DNA of 64,000 nucleotides. Origin: Roseomonas sp. AR75 (lineage in GTDB: Bacteria; Pseudomonadota; Alphaproteobacteria; Acetobacterales; Acetobacteraceae). Each line of letters begins with the position of its first letter. Positions within the stretch are counted from its first letter, which is position 1. Below are positions 35,057-43,096 of the stretch, piece by piece. The stretch covers positions 868,001 to 932,000 of the forward strand of contig NZ_STGB01000005.1 in NCBI RefSeq assembly GCF_005222815.1, in the 5' to 3' direction. The notes beneath the pieces are model-generated. The model ran no database searches. It worked only from the letters and a program-made list of their open reading frames with translations, and was not told the DNA's origin. Position numbers and translations under genes: made by a program.

Positions 35057-35445
35057 GTCTGGTCCTCCGCGGCGCCGGGGGCGTGGCAGACCGCTTCGAT
35101 GTTGTGGCCGTCGGGATCGATGACGAAGGCGGCGTAGTAGTTCGGATGGTATTGCGCGCGGATGCCTGGCGCACCGTTGTCGCGCCCGCCGGCCGCGAGA
35201 GCCGCGGCGTGGAAGGCATCCACCGCGGCATGATCGGCGGCGACGAAGGCATAGTGGATATGTCCGGGCGGCGGGCCGGCGATGTCCCGCCCACCGATCC
35301 ACAGCAGCGGGCGGCCCGCGGGCCCGAACATCACCCAGCCCTCGCCTTCCGAATGCACGGACATGCCGAGCGGGGCGAAGGCCGCTGCGTAGAAAGCTCG
35401 GCTGGCCGGGAAGTCGGCGACGGCGAAGCCGAGATGGTCGAGCAT
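35053..35445 (-). CDS. VOC-family (glyoxalase/dioxygenase fold) protein
   Basis: 130 residues with paired beta-alpha-beta-beta-beta units: MLDHLGFAVADFPASRAFYA at the start supplies the first metal His, HIHYAFVAADHAAVDAFH the second, and AFVIDPDGHNIEAVCH the C-terminal Glu. Starts at 35445, sharing one base with the LysE stop (TGATG), and overlaps the amidohydrolase by 4 bp. Possible isomerase, lyase or resistance role; substrate unknown. Confidence 0.9.
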   Translation of the reverse strand: MLDHLGFAVADFPASRAFYAAAFAPLGMSVHSEGEGWVMFGPAGRPLLWIGGRDIAGPPPGHIHYAFVAADHAAVDAFHAAALAAGGRDNGAPGIRAQYHPNYYAAFVIDPDGHNIEAVCHAPGAAEDQT

Positions 35446-36062
35446 CAGCGTCCCTCCATCGCGAGCCGCGCGCCGAGCACGGCGAAGGCGGCCGCGAAGC
35501 CGCGGCGCATCCAGGCGAGCACCGCCGGCCGTTCCAGCACATGCCGCCGCGCCGCCGCGGCGAATGTTCCGTACGCCACGAAGACCGCGAAGGTCATTGC
35601 CATGAAGACGGCGGAGAGACCGAGCATCGTCGTGACGGGGTGATCATCCGTCGCGCCGACGAATTGCGGCAGGAAGGCGAAGAAGAAGATCGAGAGCTTC
35701 GGGTTCAACAGGTTCGCCAGGATGGCGGCAAGGATCACCTGCAGGTCGGAGCGCGGCGCGGCGTCGGGCGCAACAGACAGCACGCCGCGGTCGCGCAGCG
35801 TCGCCCAGGCCATCCAGAGCAGATAGGCGATGCCGGCCCAGCGCACCGTCTCGAAGGCCAGCGCGCTTGCATGCAGCAACGCGGCGAGCCCGGTGATGGC
35901 GGCAAGCATATGCGGCACGATGCCGAGCGTGCAGCCGAAGGCCGCAACCACTGCCGCGCGCCGCCCGCGCGCCAGCGCCGCGCCGAGCGTGATCAGCACG
36001 CCCGTCCCCGGCGAGGCGACAATGACCAGCGAGGTCAGCAGGAATTCGATGCTCAACGCCAT
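35445..36062 (-). CDS. LysE-family (RhtB-like) exporter
   Basis: 205 residues, about six membrane helices. The family opening is SIEFLLTSLVIVASPGTGVL, followed by FGCTLGIVPHMLAAI and AILANLLNPKLSIFFFAFLPQFV. These proteins export amino acids or related metabolites. Located between the solute receptor and the VOC gene of the ABC-amidohydrolase operon, it may remove a toxic breakdown product. Its start is 50 bp after the receptor gene, with a strong hairpin between them. Confidence 0.92.
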   Translation of the reverse strand: MALSIEFLLTSLVIVASPGTGVLITLGAALARGRRAAVVAAFGCTLGIVPHMLAAITGLAALLHASALAFETVRWAGIAYLLWMAWATLRDRGVLSVAPDAAPRSDLQVILAAILANLLNPKLSIFFFAFLPQFVGATDDHPVTTMLGLSAVFMAMTFAVFVAYGTFAAAARRHVLERPAVLAWMRRGFAAAFAVLGARLAMEGR

Positions 36063-36075
36063 GCGTCCCGGTGTG

Positions 36076-36105
36076 CCGCGCGGGGCCGTGGAAGGCCCCG
36101 CGCGG
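36076..36105. terminator. 12-bp-stem hairpin between receptor gene and lysE
   Basis: CCGCGCGGGGCC (36076-36087), loop GTGGAA, GGCCCCGCGCGG (36094-36105), a perfect 12-bp stem 6 bp after the receptor stop codon. Within an operon it may act as an attenuator or an mRNA-stabilising 3' structure that keeps receptor mRNA more abundant than that of downstream genes. No T-tract. Confidence 0.65.
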
Positions 36106-36111
36106 TGCGGT

Positions 36112-37704
36112 TCAGCGCGTCAGCCGGATGTCGAGCCCCTTGTAGAGCCCGATGCCGTAGATGCCGTGCGCCCGCGCGCCTTCCACGCGCTGCGCCGCGG
36201 CAACCCACAGGCTCTCCCTGGCGATCGGCAGCCAGACGTAGTTCGAGGCGATGCGGCGCTGCGCTTCCTGGATCGCCGCCAGGCGGTCGGCCTCGTTCAG
36301 CGCGGTCTTGGCGCGCTGCAGTAGCGCATCTGTCTCCGCGTCGTTCCAGTTCATGCGGTTCGGCGTCGGCCGGTTGCGGCTGTCGAAGTAGAGCGAGAAG
36401 CCGTCCGTCGCGCTGATGTAGGGGTAGGACATCACGAAGGCGTCGAATTCCTGCGTGGCCAGACGGCCCCAGCCCACCGTCGCGTCCCAGAGCTGCACGC
36501 GCATGTCGATGCCGATGCGCCGAAGGTCGGCCTGGATGGCCTCCAGGTAGCGGCGCGCCTCGGCGGTCTGCAGGCCGTAGACCAGGAAGCTGGCGCGTTC
36601 GCCGTTCTTCACGCGCACGCCGTCCGGCCCGGCGCGCCAGCCGGCCTCGTCCAGCACGCGGCGGGCCTCATCCGGGTTGAACTGCGGCACCATGCGCGCG
36701 GCCTCGGCGTCGAAGCCCGTCACGTTCGGGTTCAGGTAGGCGTCCGCCGGCTGCGCCTGGCCGAACCAGGTGGCCTGCACGATCGCGGTGCGGTTCACGC
36801 CGAGGTTGATGGCGCGGCGCACGGCGGGATCGTTCACCACGGGCTTGTCCACCTTGAAGCCCATGAAGTGGTCCCAGAAGTAATTCGGCTGCTGGGACAT
36901 GCGCACGGTCGGCACGGCGCGCAGCTGGTTCAGCGCGACATAGGGAATGTACTGCGTCACATCCGCCTGCCCGGTCTGGATCGCGGCGAGGCGCGTGTTC
37001 GCTTCCGGGATCACGCGCCAGATCACGCGCTCCACCTGCGGCGACGGGTTCTGGTAGATCGGCGGGCCCCAGCGGTAGTTCGGGTGGCGCGTCAGCACCA
37101 GTTCCTGCCGCGGGGTCCAGCTGGTCCAGCAATAGGGGCCCGTGCCGTTGAAGCCCTGCACGCCGTGATTGGCGCCCAGGCGCTCCACCGTGGCGCGGTC
37201 CACCACGGAGGCGAAGAACAGCGTCAGCTGGTACAGCAACTCGCCATAGGGCTCGTTCAGCTCGTACTCGACGGTGTAGGCGTCGCGCGCGCGGATCTCC
37301 TTCAGCGGGCCGGCGCGCCAGCGCACCGGGCTGCGCGTGGCGGGGTCGACCCAGCGCTGGATCGAGTAGACCACGTCATCCGCGGTCATCGGCTTGCCGT
37401 CGCAGAAGGTGACGTCGCGGCGCAGGTGGAAGGTGTAGGTCTTGCCGTCGGGGCTGACTTCCCAGCGCTCGGCGAGGCCCGGACGCACCGTGCGCATGTC
37501 CCAGTCGAGCGACACCAGCGTGTCGCTCATCATGTAGATCACCTCGCCGGCGCCGCGCGCGGTGGAGCGCGGCGGGTCGTAGTTGTCCGCGTCGATCTCC
37601 CGCATCACCACCAGCGTGTTGCGCGGGGCGGCCTGCGCCAGCGCATCGGCGACGGGCATCGCGGCCGCCGCGGCGAGCAGCAGCCCGCCCAGGATCTTCC
37701 TCAT
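36112..37704 (-). CDS. ABC transporter substrate-binding protein, family 5
   Basis: 530 residues with a signal peptide (ILGGLLLAAAAAMPVADALAQ). The mature start NTLVVMREIDADNYDPPRS, then YTFHLRRDVTFCDGKPMTADD, DPAVRRAINLGVNRTAI and LRRIGIDMRVQLWDATVGWG, are family 5 hallmarks. It is the periplasmic receptor of the importer whose permeases precede it and whose ATPases follow four to five genes later. Solute unknown; the flanking amidohydrolases suggest an amide- or ring-containing nitrogen compound. Confidence 0.94.
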   Translation of the reverse strand: MRKILGGLLLAAAAAMPVADALAQAAPRNTLVVMREIDADNYDPPRSTARGAGEVIYMMSDTLVSLDWDMRTVRPGLAERWEVSPDGKTYTFHLRRDVTFCDGKPMTADDVVYSIQRWVDPATRSPVRWRAGPLKEIRARDAYTVEYELNEPYGELLYQLTLFFASVVDRATVERLGANHGVQGFNGTGPYCWTSWTPRQELVLTRHPNYRWGPPIYQNPSPQVERVIWRVIPEANTRLAAIQTGQADVTQYIPYVALNQLRAVPTVRMSQQPNYFWDHFMGFKVDKPVVNDPAVRRAINLGVNRTAIVQATWFGQAQPADAYLNPNVTGFDAEAARMVPQFNPDEARRVLDEAGWRAGPDGVRVKNGERASFLVYGLQTAEARRYLEAIQADLRRIGIDMRVQLWDATVGWGRLATQEFDAFVMSYPYISATDGFSLYFDSRNRPTPNRMNWNDAETDALLQRAKTALNEADRLAAIQEAQRRIASNYVWLPIARESLWVAAAQRVEGARAHGIYGIGLYKGLDIRLTR

Positions 37705-37728
37705 CGCTCTCCAGTCTCCCTCTTGTTT

Positions 37729-38595
37729 CTACACGCGAAGCCGCGGGTCGAGCGCGTCGCGCAGCGCGTCGCCCAGCACGTTGAAGGCCAGCACCACCGC
37801 GAAGATCACCAGCGAGGGGATCACCGCGATGTGCGGCGCGAAGAACAGGAAGTTGCGTCCCTCGCTCGCCATCGCGCCAAGCTCCGCGATGGGCGGCTGC
37901 GCGCCGAGGCCGAGGAAGGACAGCGCGGACCCCAGCAGGATCACCTGGCCGAAGCGCAGCGTGGCGAAGACGAATATCGGCGAGAGGCAGTTCGGCGCCA
38001 GGTGGCGGCGGATCAGCCGCGCATCGGACATGCCCTGGGCGCGTGCCGCCTCGATGTAGTCCTGCTGCATCACGACCAGCGCGGCGCCGCGCACGATGCG
38101 CGCCATCAGCGGCACCGTCGCGATGGACAGCGCCAGCACCACGGAGAACAGGCCGGGCCCGAAGATCGCCGCGATGGCAAGGCCGAACAGGATCGCCGGG
38201 AAGGAGAGCAGCACGTCCATCAGGCGCATGATGACGCCGTCCAGGCGCCTGTAGAAGGCGGCGATGAATCCCAGCACCGCGCCGAGCGTGCCGCCCGCCG
38301 CCACCGCCGCGACGCCCATCAGCAGCGTGACGCGCAGGCCGAACAGCAGGCGCGTGATCATGTTGCGGCCCTGGGTGTCGGCGCCGAGCGGCAGGCCCTC
38401 GCTGCCCGGCGGCTGCATCGCCTTGGCGAGGTCGTTGTCGTAGGGATCGGTCGGCGCGAGCCAGGGCGCGAAGACGGCGGCGAGGATGACGGCGACGACG
38501 AAGGCCGCGGCCACCGCCGCCGCGGGATCGCGCAGCACGAGCGCGAACACGCTGGGTCGCTTCGGAACGGCGATGTCCGTGGTCGTCGCGCTCAT
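37729..38595 (-). CDS. Peptide/nickel-type ABC transporter permease (DppC-like)
   Basis: 288 residues. N-terminal DppC domain then LPLGADTQGRNMITRLLFG and five helices; the coupling loop is YIEAARAQGMSDARLIRRHL. ATG at 38595 overlaps the DppB stop by 4 bp (ATGA); the longer upstream frame lies inside the DppB gene and is rejected. 24 bp before the receptor gene. Confidence 0.93.
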   Translation of the reverse strand: MSATTTDIAVPKRPSVFALVLRDPAAAVAAAFVVAVILAAVFAPWLAPTDPYDNDLAKAMQPPGSEGLPLGADTQGRNMITRLLFGLRVTLLMGVAAVAAGGTLGAVLGFIAAFYRRLDGVIMRLMDVLLSFPAILFGLAIAAIFGPGLFSVVLALSIATVPLMARIVRGAALVVMQQDYIEAARAQGMSDARLIRRHLAPNCLSPIFVFATLRFGQVILLGSALSFLGLGAQPPIAELGAMASEGRNFLFFAPHIAVIPSLVIFAVVLAFNVLGDALRDALDPRLRV

Positions 38596-39533
38596 CCGTG
38601 CCGGATCCTCGGGTCCAGCGCGGCATAGAGCAGGTCCACGCACAGATTGATCACGATGAAGCCCATCGACAGCACGATGATCGTGCCCTGCGCCATCGGG
38701 AAGTCCGAGGACAGGATCGCGCCCACCGCCAGCCGCCCGACGCCGGGCCAGGAGAACACCGTCTCCGTCACCACGGCGCCGCCCAGCAGGAAGCCGATCT
38801 GCAGGCCGATCAGCGTGACCACGGGGATCAGCGCGTTGCGCAGCCCGTGCCGCGTGACGACGCGGCGCTCGGTCAGGCCCTTGGCGCGCGCCGTGCGCAC
38901 ATGGTCCGCGCCCATCACGTCCAGCACGGCGGTGCGGGTCATGCGCGCGACCGGGCCCACGAAGACGCCGCCCAGCGTCAGCGCCGGCAGGATGACGGCC
39001 TGGAACCCCTCCCAGGTCCAGAGCGGCCCGAGCCGCCCGGTGAAGGGCAGCATCTGCCACTTGAAGCCGACGTACCAGATCAGCACGAGGCCGAGGAAGA
39101 ACACCGGGATCGAACCGCCCGCGACGGTGAAGGCGGTGATCGCACGATCGAGCAGCGATCCGCGCCAATAGGCCGCGACCGTGCCCATCGCGATGCCGAG
39201 CGGGATGGACCAGATGAGGCTGGCGAACATCAGCTCCAGCGTCGGGCCGATGGTGGCGCCAAGCTCCTGCGTGACAGGCACGTTGTTGATGATGGAGACG
39301 CCGAGATCGCCGTGCAGCAGCCGCCAGAGATACAGGCCGAACTGCTCCCACAACGGCCGATCCAGGCCGAGATCGGCGCGGATCGCGGCGATCACATCGG
39401 GCGTCGCGGTCGGGCCGGCGCGCACCGTGGCGGGGTCGGTCGGCACCACCTGCATCAGCAGGAAGCCGACCAGCAGCACGCCGAGCATCACCGGCACCGC
39501 CATCAGCAGGCGCTGCACGGCATGACGCAGCAT
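38592..39533 (-). CDS. Peptide/nickel-type ABC transporter permease (DppB-like)
   Basis: 313 residues. LLMAVPVMLGVLLVGFLLMQ membrane anchor, LDRPLWEQFGLYLWRLLHGD, coupling loop RTARAKGLTERRVVTRHGL and TETVFSWPGVGRLA. ATG at 39533 shares one base with the upstream amidohydrolase stop (TGATG). Pairs with the DppC-like permease that overlaps its 3' end. Confidence 0.93.
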   Translation of the reverse strand: MLRHAVQRLLMAVPVMLGVLLVGFLLMQVVPTDPATVRAGPTATPDVIAAIRADLGLDRPLWEQFGLYLWRLLHGDLGVSIINNVPVTQELGATIGPTLELMFASLIWSIPLGIAMGTVAAYWRGSLLDRAITAFTVAGGSIPVFFLGLVLIWYVGFKWQMLPFTGRLGPLWTWEGFQAVILPALTLGGVFVGPVARMTRTAVLDVMGADHVRTARAKGLTERRVVTRHGLRNALIPVVTLIGLQIGFLLGGAVVTETVFSWPGVGRLAVGAILSSDFPMAQGTIIVLSMGFIVINLCVDLLYAALDPRIRHG

Positions 39534-41158
39534 CAGGCGAGCGCCCCGTGCCGGTCGAAGATCGCCTCCCCGCCGCGGAGCGTCAGGTCGCAGCGCGTAT
39601 CGCGCAGGATCTCCTCGGGCGTCGCCGCGAAGATGTCGCGCGAGAGCACGGCGATGTCGGCCTGCATGCCCGGCTCCAGCGTGCCCCGGCGATCCTCGGC
39701 GAATTGCGTGTAGGCGCCGCACCAGGTCTGGCAATGGATCGCCTGCTCCAGCGTCAGCGCCTCCTCCGCACCCATCACCGTGCCGCGGCTGGTCTTGCGG
39801 GTGATCATGGTGAAGAGGTTGACGAAGGGATCCACCGTGGAGACCGGGCAGTCGGAGCTCGCCGCGGGGTGATGCCCTTCCTCGAACCAGGTCCGCATCG
39901 GATAGGAATGCTCGCTGCGCTCGCGGCCGAGATTGCGGATGTAGAGGTCGCCGAACTCATACAGGAAGACCGGCTGCGGCACCGGCAGGATGCCCCGCGC
40001 CTTCATGCGCCGCCGCTGATCGCGCGTCACGAAGCCGCAATGCTCGATGCGGTGGCGGCGGCCCTCGAAGGGATGCGCGCTGCTGTCGGCGGCTTCCATC
40101 GCGCGCAGCACCTGCTCGATCGCGGCATCGCCGATGGCGTGGATGTCGAGCTGCCAGCCCTGCTCGTGATAGAGCTTCAGCAGCGCATCCATCTTCGCGT
40201 CGGGAAAGGTGAACACGCCCGTCCCGCCGCCGGCGCTGGCGAGATAAGGCTCGAAGAAGGCCGCCGTCAGCCCGCCGGCGCTGCCGTCGGCGAACACCTT
40301 CACCGCGCCCCAGCGCAGCATGTCGTCGCCTTCGTTCGGGCGCATACCGGCGTCCCAGGCGGATTGCGCGATGCCCTCGGGGTTGCCGGCCAGCACCTGC
40401 CACATGCGCTGGCGAAGCCGGCCGCTACGCAGCGCTTCCCGATACGCCTCGATTTCCGCCATGCCGGCGGTCATGCCGACATTCATGTCGGTCGCACTCG
40501 CGAAGCCGAGTGTCGCGAGGTGGTCGCCGGCGCGCTGGATCGCATCCACCAGCAGCGCGCCGTCCGGCACCGGGATGCTGTCGCGCACCAGGCGCATCGC
40601 GCGTTCCTGGAACAGGCCGGTCAGCGCGCCGCCCTTGCGCTCGATGACGCCGCCCTCCGGATCGGGCGTGTTGTGCCCGACGCCGGCCAGGCGCATCGCG
40701 GCCGTGTTCGCGACGCCCATATGGCCGCAGGTGCGCACGATGAACACGGGATTGTCAGGCGCCGCGGCGTCCAGCTCCGCCGCCGTCGGGTGGCGGCCGA
40801 CATCCAACTCGCCATGGTCGTAACCGCGGCCGAGGATCCAGGCGCCCTTCGGTGCCGATTCCGCTGCCGCCCGGATGCGGCGCAGCGCCTCGTCCAGGCT
40901 GCGCACTTCCTCCGCGCGCAGGTTCACCTGCGCCAGGCCGAGGCCATAGGGCAGAAGATGCATATGCGCCTCGTTGAAGGCGGGGATCACCGCCCTGCCC
41001 TCCAACGCAACAACCCGGGCATCGGGCGCCGCCGCCGCCACATCCTCGGCGCTGCCCACGGCCAGAACCCGGTCGCCGCGCACCGCAACGGCTTCCGCAA
41101 AGCCGCCAGCCAGGCCGCGGAACACGCGGCCCCCGGTCAAGATCACATCCTGCGCCAT
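39533..41158 (-). CDS. Amidohydrolase family protein (YtcJ-like)
   Basis: 541 residues. Barrel entry motif AFNEAHMHLLPYGLGLAQ with HxH (HMH), later IHAIGDAAIEQVL and IEHCGFVTRDQ, and the C-terminal beta-sandwich GTLEPGMQADIAVLSRD. This matches YtcJ/NfdA-like exo-amidohydrolases. ATG at 41158 is the first start of the nine-gene operon. The usual Asp before the HxH (as in 'DSHVH') is Glu here (NEAHMH), a conservative change. Probably hydrolyses an N-acyl or amide bond in the transported compound. Confidence 0.9.
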   Translation of the reverse strand: MAQDVILTGGRVFRGLAGGFAEAVAVRGDRVLAVGSAEDVAAAAPDARVVALEGRAVIPAFNEAHMHLLPYGLGLAQVNLRAEEVRSLDEALRRIRAAAESAPKGAWILGRGYDHGELDVGRHPTAAELDAAAPDNPVFIVRTCGHMGVANTAAMRLAGVGHNTPDPEGGVIERKGGALTGLFQERAMRLVRDSIPVPDGALLVDAIQRAGDHLATLGFASATDMNVGMTAGMAEIEAYREALRSGRLRQRMWQVLAGNPEGIAQSAWDAGMRPNEGDDMLRWGAVKVFADGSAGGLTAAFFEPYLASAGGGTGVFTFPDAKMDALLKLYHEQGWQLDIHAIGDAAIEQVLRAMEAADSSAHPFEGRRHRIEHCGFVTRDQRRRMKARGILPVPQPVFLYEFGDLYIRNLGRERSEHSYPMRTWFEEGHHPAASSDCPVSTVDPFVNLFTMITRKTSRGTVMGAEEALTLEQAIHCQTWCGAYTQFAEDRRGTLEPGMQADIAVLSRDIFAATPEEILRDTRCDLTLRGGEAIFDRHGALA

Positions 41159-41307
41159 GCGCCCCGGACTTCTGCCTTATCGCATTGAGATCGTCACGCC
41201 GGACTGTCCCGCCCGGCGCGGCGAGCGTCAACCCGCCGACAGCCCCCGTTGCACCCGCGGCGGACCCGCCTGCATCCTGCGACAGGCAAGGGAACAGGAG
41301 AGGTGCC
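41159..41307. promoter_or_regulatory. Divergent promoter region between two transport loci
   Basis: 149 bp between the divergent amidohydrolase operon and the plus-strand binding-protein gene. It must hold both promoters. I see no convincing -35/-10 pair or long palindrome. The plus-strand side ends with the good ribosome site AGGAGAGG. Confidence 0.35.
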
Positions 41308-42891
41308 ATGGCTTTGGGCAGACGCTGGCTGGGCATCGCGGCAGCGGCCGCGATGGCGCTCGGCGCCGGCACCGCGCAGGCGCAGGCGCAGGCGCCGCTG
41401 CGCATCGTGCTGATCAACGACCTGGCCAGCCTGGACCCGGTGCAGTCCACGGCCGCCTTCGTCCGCAACCACGGCTTCATGGTCTACGACCAGCTCTTCG
41501 CGCTGGACAGCAAGGGCGTGGCGCAGCCGCAGATGGTCGACCGGCACGAGGTCAGCGCCGACGGCATGATGCACCGCTTCACGCTGCGCGACGGCCTGGC
41601 CTTCCACGACGGCCAGCCCGTGCGCGCCGCCGACGCCGTCGCCTCCATCCGGCGCTGGGCGCAACGCGACGTGGTGGGCCGCGCACTTGCCGCCGCAACC
41701 GCCAGCATGGAGGTTGTGGACGACAAGACCTTCACCATCCGTCTCTCGCGTCCCTTCGCGCTGGTGACGGAAGCGCTCGCCCGCCCGACCGCGAGCGCGC
41801 TGTTCGTGATGCCCGAGCGCATCGCGGCAACGCCACCCACCACCGCGATCACCGACGCGACCGGCAGCGGGCCCTTCATCTTCCAGGCCAGCCAATGGCG
41901 CGCCGGCGAACGCGCGGTCTACACGCGCAACCCGAACTACCGCCCGCGGCAGGAACCGGCCGACGGCCTGGCGGGCGGCAAGGTGGCGATGGTCGAGCGC
42001 ATCGAATGGCTCTCCATGCCCGACCCCGCCACCGCCGCGGCCGCGCTGCAGTCCGGCGAGATCGACTTCATCGAACAGCCCTCGCCCGACCTGATCCCGA
42101 CGCTGGAGCGCAACCGCAACATCCGCACCTTCGCGCTGAACCCCGTGGGGTTCATGGTGTGGCTGCGGCCCAATCACACCCAGCCGCCCTTCAACAATCC
42201 CGCCGCGCGCCAGGCGCTGCTGCACCTGATCAACCAGCAGGAAGTCCTGCAGGGCATCGGCGTGCGCGCCAGCGAACAGGTGCCCTACTGCCCCGCCTAC
42301 TTCTTCTGCGGCACGCCACTGGAAAGCGACGCAGGCGCCCAGGGGCTGCGCGCCGTCAACCTCGACCGCGCGCGCGCCCTGCTGCAACAGGCCGGCTACG
42401 CCAACCAGCGCGTGCTGTTCATGAACGCGGCCGACCAGCCCATCAACAACGCCGCCACCCTCGTCATGGCCGAAAGCTTCCGGCGCGGCGGGCTGAACAT
42501 GGACGTGCCCAGCATGGACTGGGCCACCATCACCCAGCGCCGCAACCGGCGCGAACCGGTGGACCAGGGCGGCTGGAACCTGTTCGTCACCGTAGCCAAC
42601 GTGCTCGACGGCCAGAACCCGCTGACCAACCTCTACCTCGCCAGCCCCTGCGAAGGCGGCCTGGCCGGCTGGCCCTGTGACCAGCAGCTCGAAGACCTGC
42701 GCCGCAGCTGGTGGGAAGAAAACGACCCCGCGAAGCGCCAGGACATCCTCCAGCGCGTGCACGCCCGCGCCTACGAGGTGCTGCCCTACATCAACGCCGG
42801 CCAGTTCCGTACCCTGGCCGCCCACCGCACCAACATCGAAGGCCTGCGCCCGACCACCATCCCCGTCTTCTGGGGCGTGACCAAGCGGTAG
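41308..42891 (+). CDS. ABC transporter substrate-binding protein, family 5 (second receptor)
   Basis: 527 residues, signal peptide ending TAQAQAQA. Family 5 landmarks: LRIVLINDLASLDPVQST, FTLRDGLAFHDGQPVRAAD, FNNPAARQALLHLINQQEVL. It is encoded divergently from the amidohydrolase-ABC operon, without its own permeases, so it may deliver a second solute to that importer. Four Cys in PYCPAYFFCG and SPCEGGLAGWPCD could form disulfides in the periplasm. Stop TAG at 42889-42891 directly abuts the palindromic element. Confidence 0.93.
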   Translation: MALGRRWLGIAAAAAMALGAGTAQAQAQAPLRIVLINDLASLDPVQSTAAFVRNHGFMVYDQLFALDSKGVAQPQMVDRHEVSADGMMHRFTLRDGLAFHDGQPVRAADAVASIRRWAQRDVVGRALAAATASMEVVDDKTFTIRLSRPFALVTEALARPTASALFVMPERIAATPPTTAITDATGSGPFIFQASQWRAGERAVYTRNPNYRPRQEPADGLAGGKVAMVERIEWLSMPDPATAAAALQSGEIDFIEQPSPDLIPTLERNRNIRTFALNPVGFMVWLRPNHTQPPFNNPAARQALLHLINQQEVLQGIGVRASEQVPYCPAYFFCGTPLESDAGAQGLRAVNLDRARALLQQAGYANQRVLFMNAADQPINNAATLVMAESFRRGGLNMDVPSMDWATITQRRNRREPVDQGGWNLFVTVANVLDGQNPLTNLYLASPCEGGLAGWPCDQQLEDLRRSWWEENDPAKRQDILQRVHARAYEVLPYINAGQFRTLAAHRTNIEGLRPTTIPVFWGVTKR

Positions 42892-42892
42892 T

Positions 42893-43096
42893 GCGTTTGC
42901 CGTGTGCGGGGGCGCTGCCCCCGCGCCCCCGCCGGGGAGCTTGAAGCTCCCCGGACCCCCACATTCATTTTCAACGCCGAAGGGGAGGGGGCCGAAGTGC
43001 CCCCTCCCCTTCGGCGTTAAACGGATGCAGGTCCAGGAGCCTCAGGCTCCTGGTGGGGGGTGCAGGGGGGCAAAGCCCCCCCCACACGGCAAACGC
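42893..43096. repeat. Nested five-hairpin palindromic element bounded by 14-bp inverted repeats
   Basis: The whole gap between two convergent genes is one structured element. Outer arms GCGTTTGCCGTGTG (42893-42906) and its exact reverse complement (43083-43096) lie next to the TAG stop codons of both genes. Inside, in order, are five perfect or near-perfect hairpins: 8-bp stem at 42906-42924; 11-bp stem at 42932-42954; 20-bp stem at 42973-43018; 10-bp stem at 43033-43053; and 7-bp stem at 43065-43081. No open frame is supported. G- and C-runs alternate throughout. Such 'ggggagctt...aagctcccc' modules recur in intergenic spaces of related high-G+C Alphaproteobacteria (recollection, not checked). 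It can act as a bidirectional terminator and may be a dispersed non-autonomous repeat. Confidence 0.85.
42973..43018. terminator. 20-bp-stem hairpin at the centre of the palindromic element
   Basis: Left arm 42973-42992 (AACGCCGAAGGGGAGGGGGC), loop CGAAGT, right arm 42999-43018, perfectly complementary over 20 bp. It begins with AA and ends with TT, so it also reads as a terminator in either direction. It is the strongest hairpin in the window and lies midway between two convergent stop codons. Confidence 0.75.

Noticed and set aside
42893..43096. CRISPR array or T-box-like leader
   Set aside because: The hairpins differ from each other in sequence and length, spacers are absent, and the element lies between 3' ends, not upstream of a gene.
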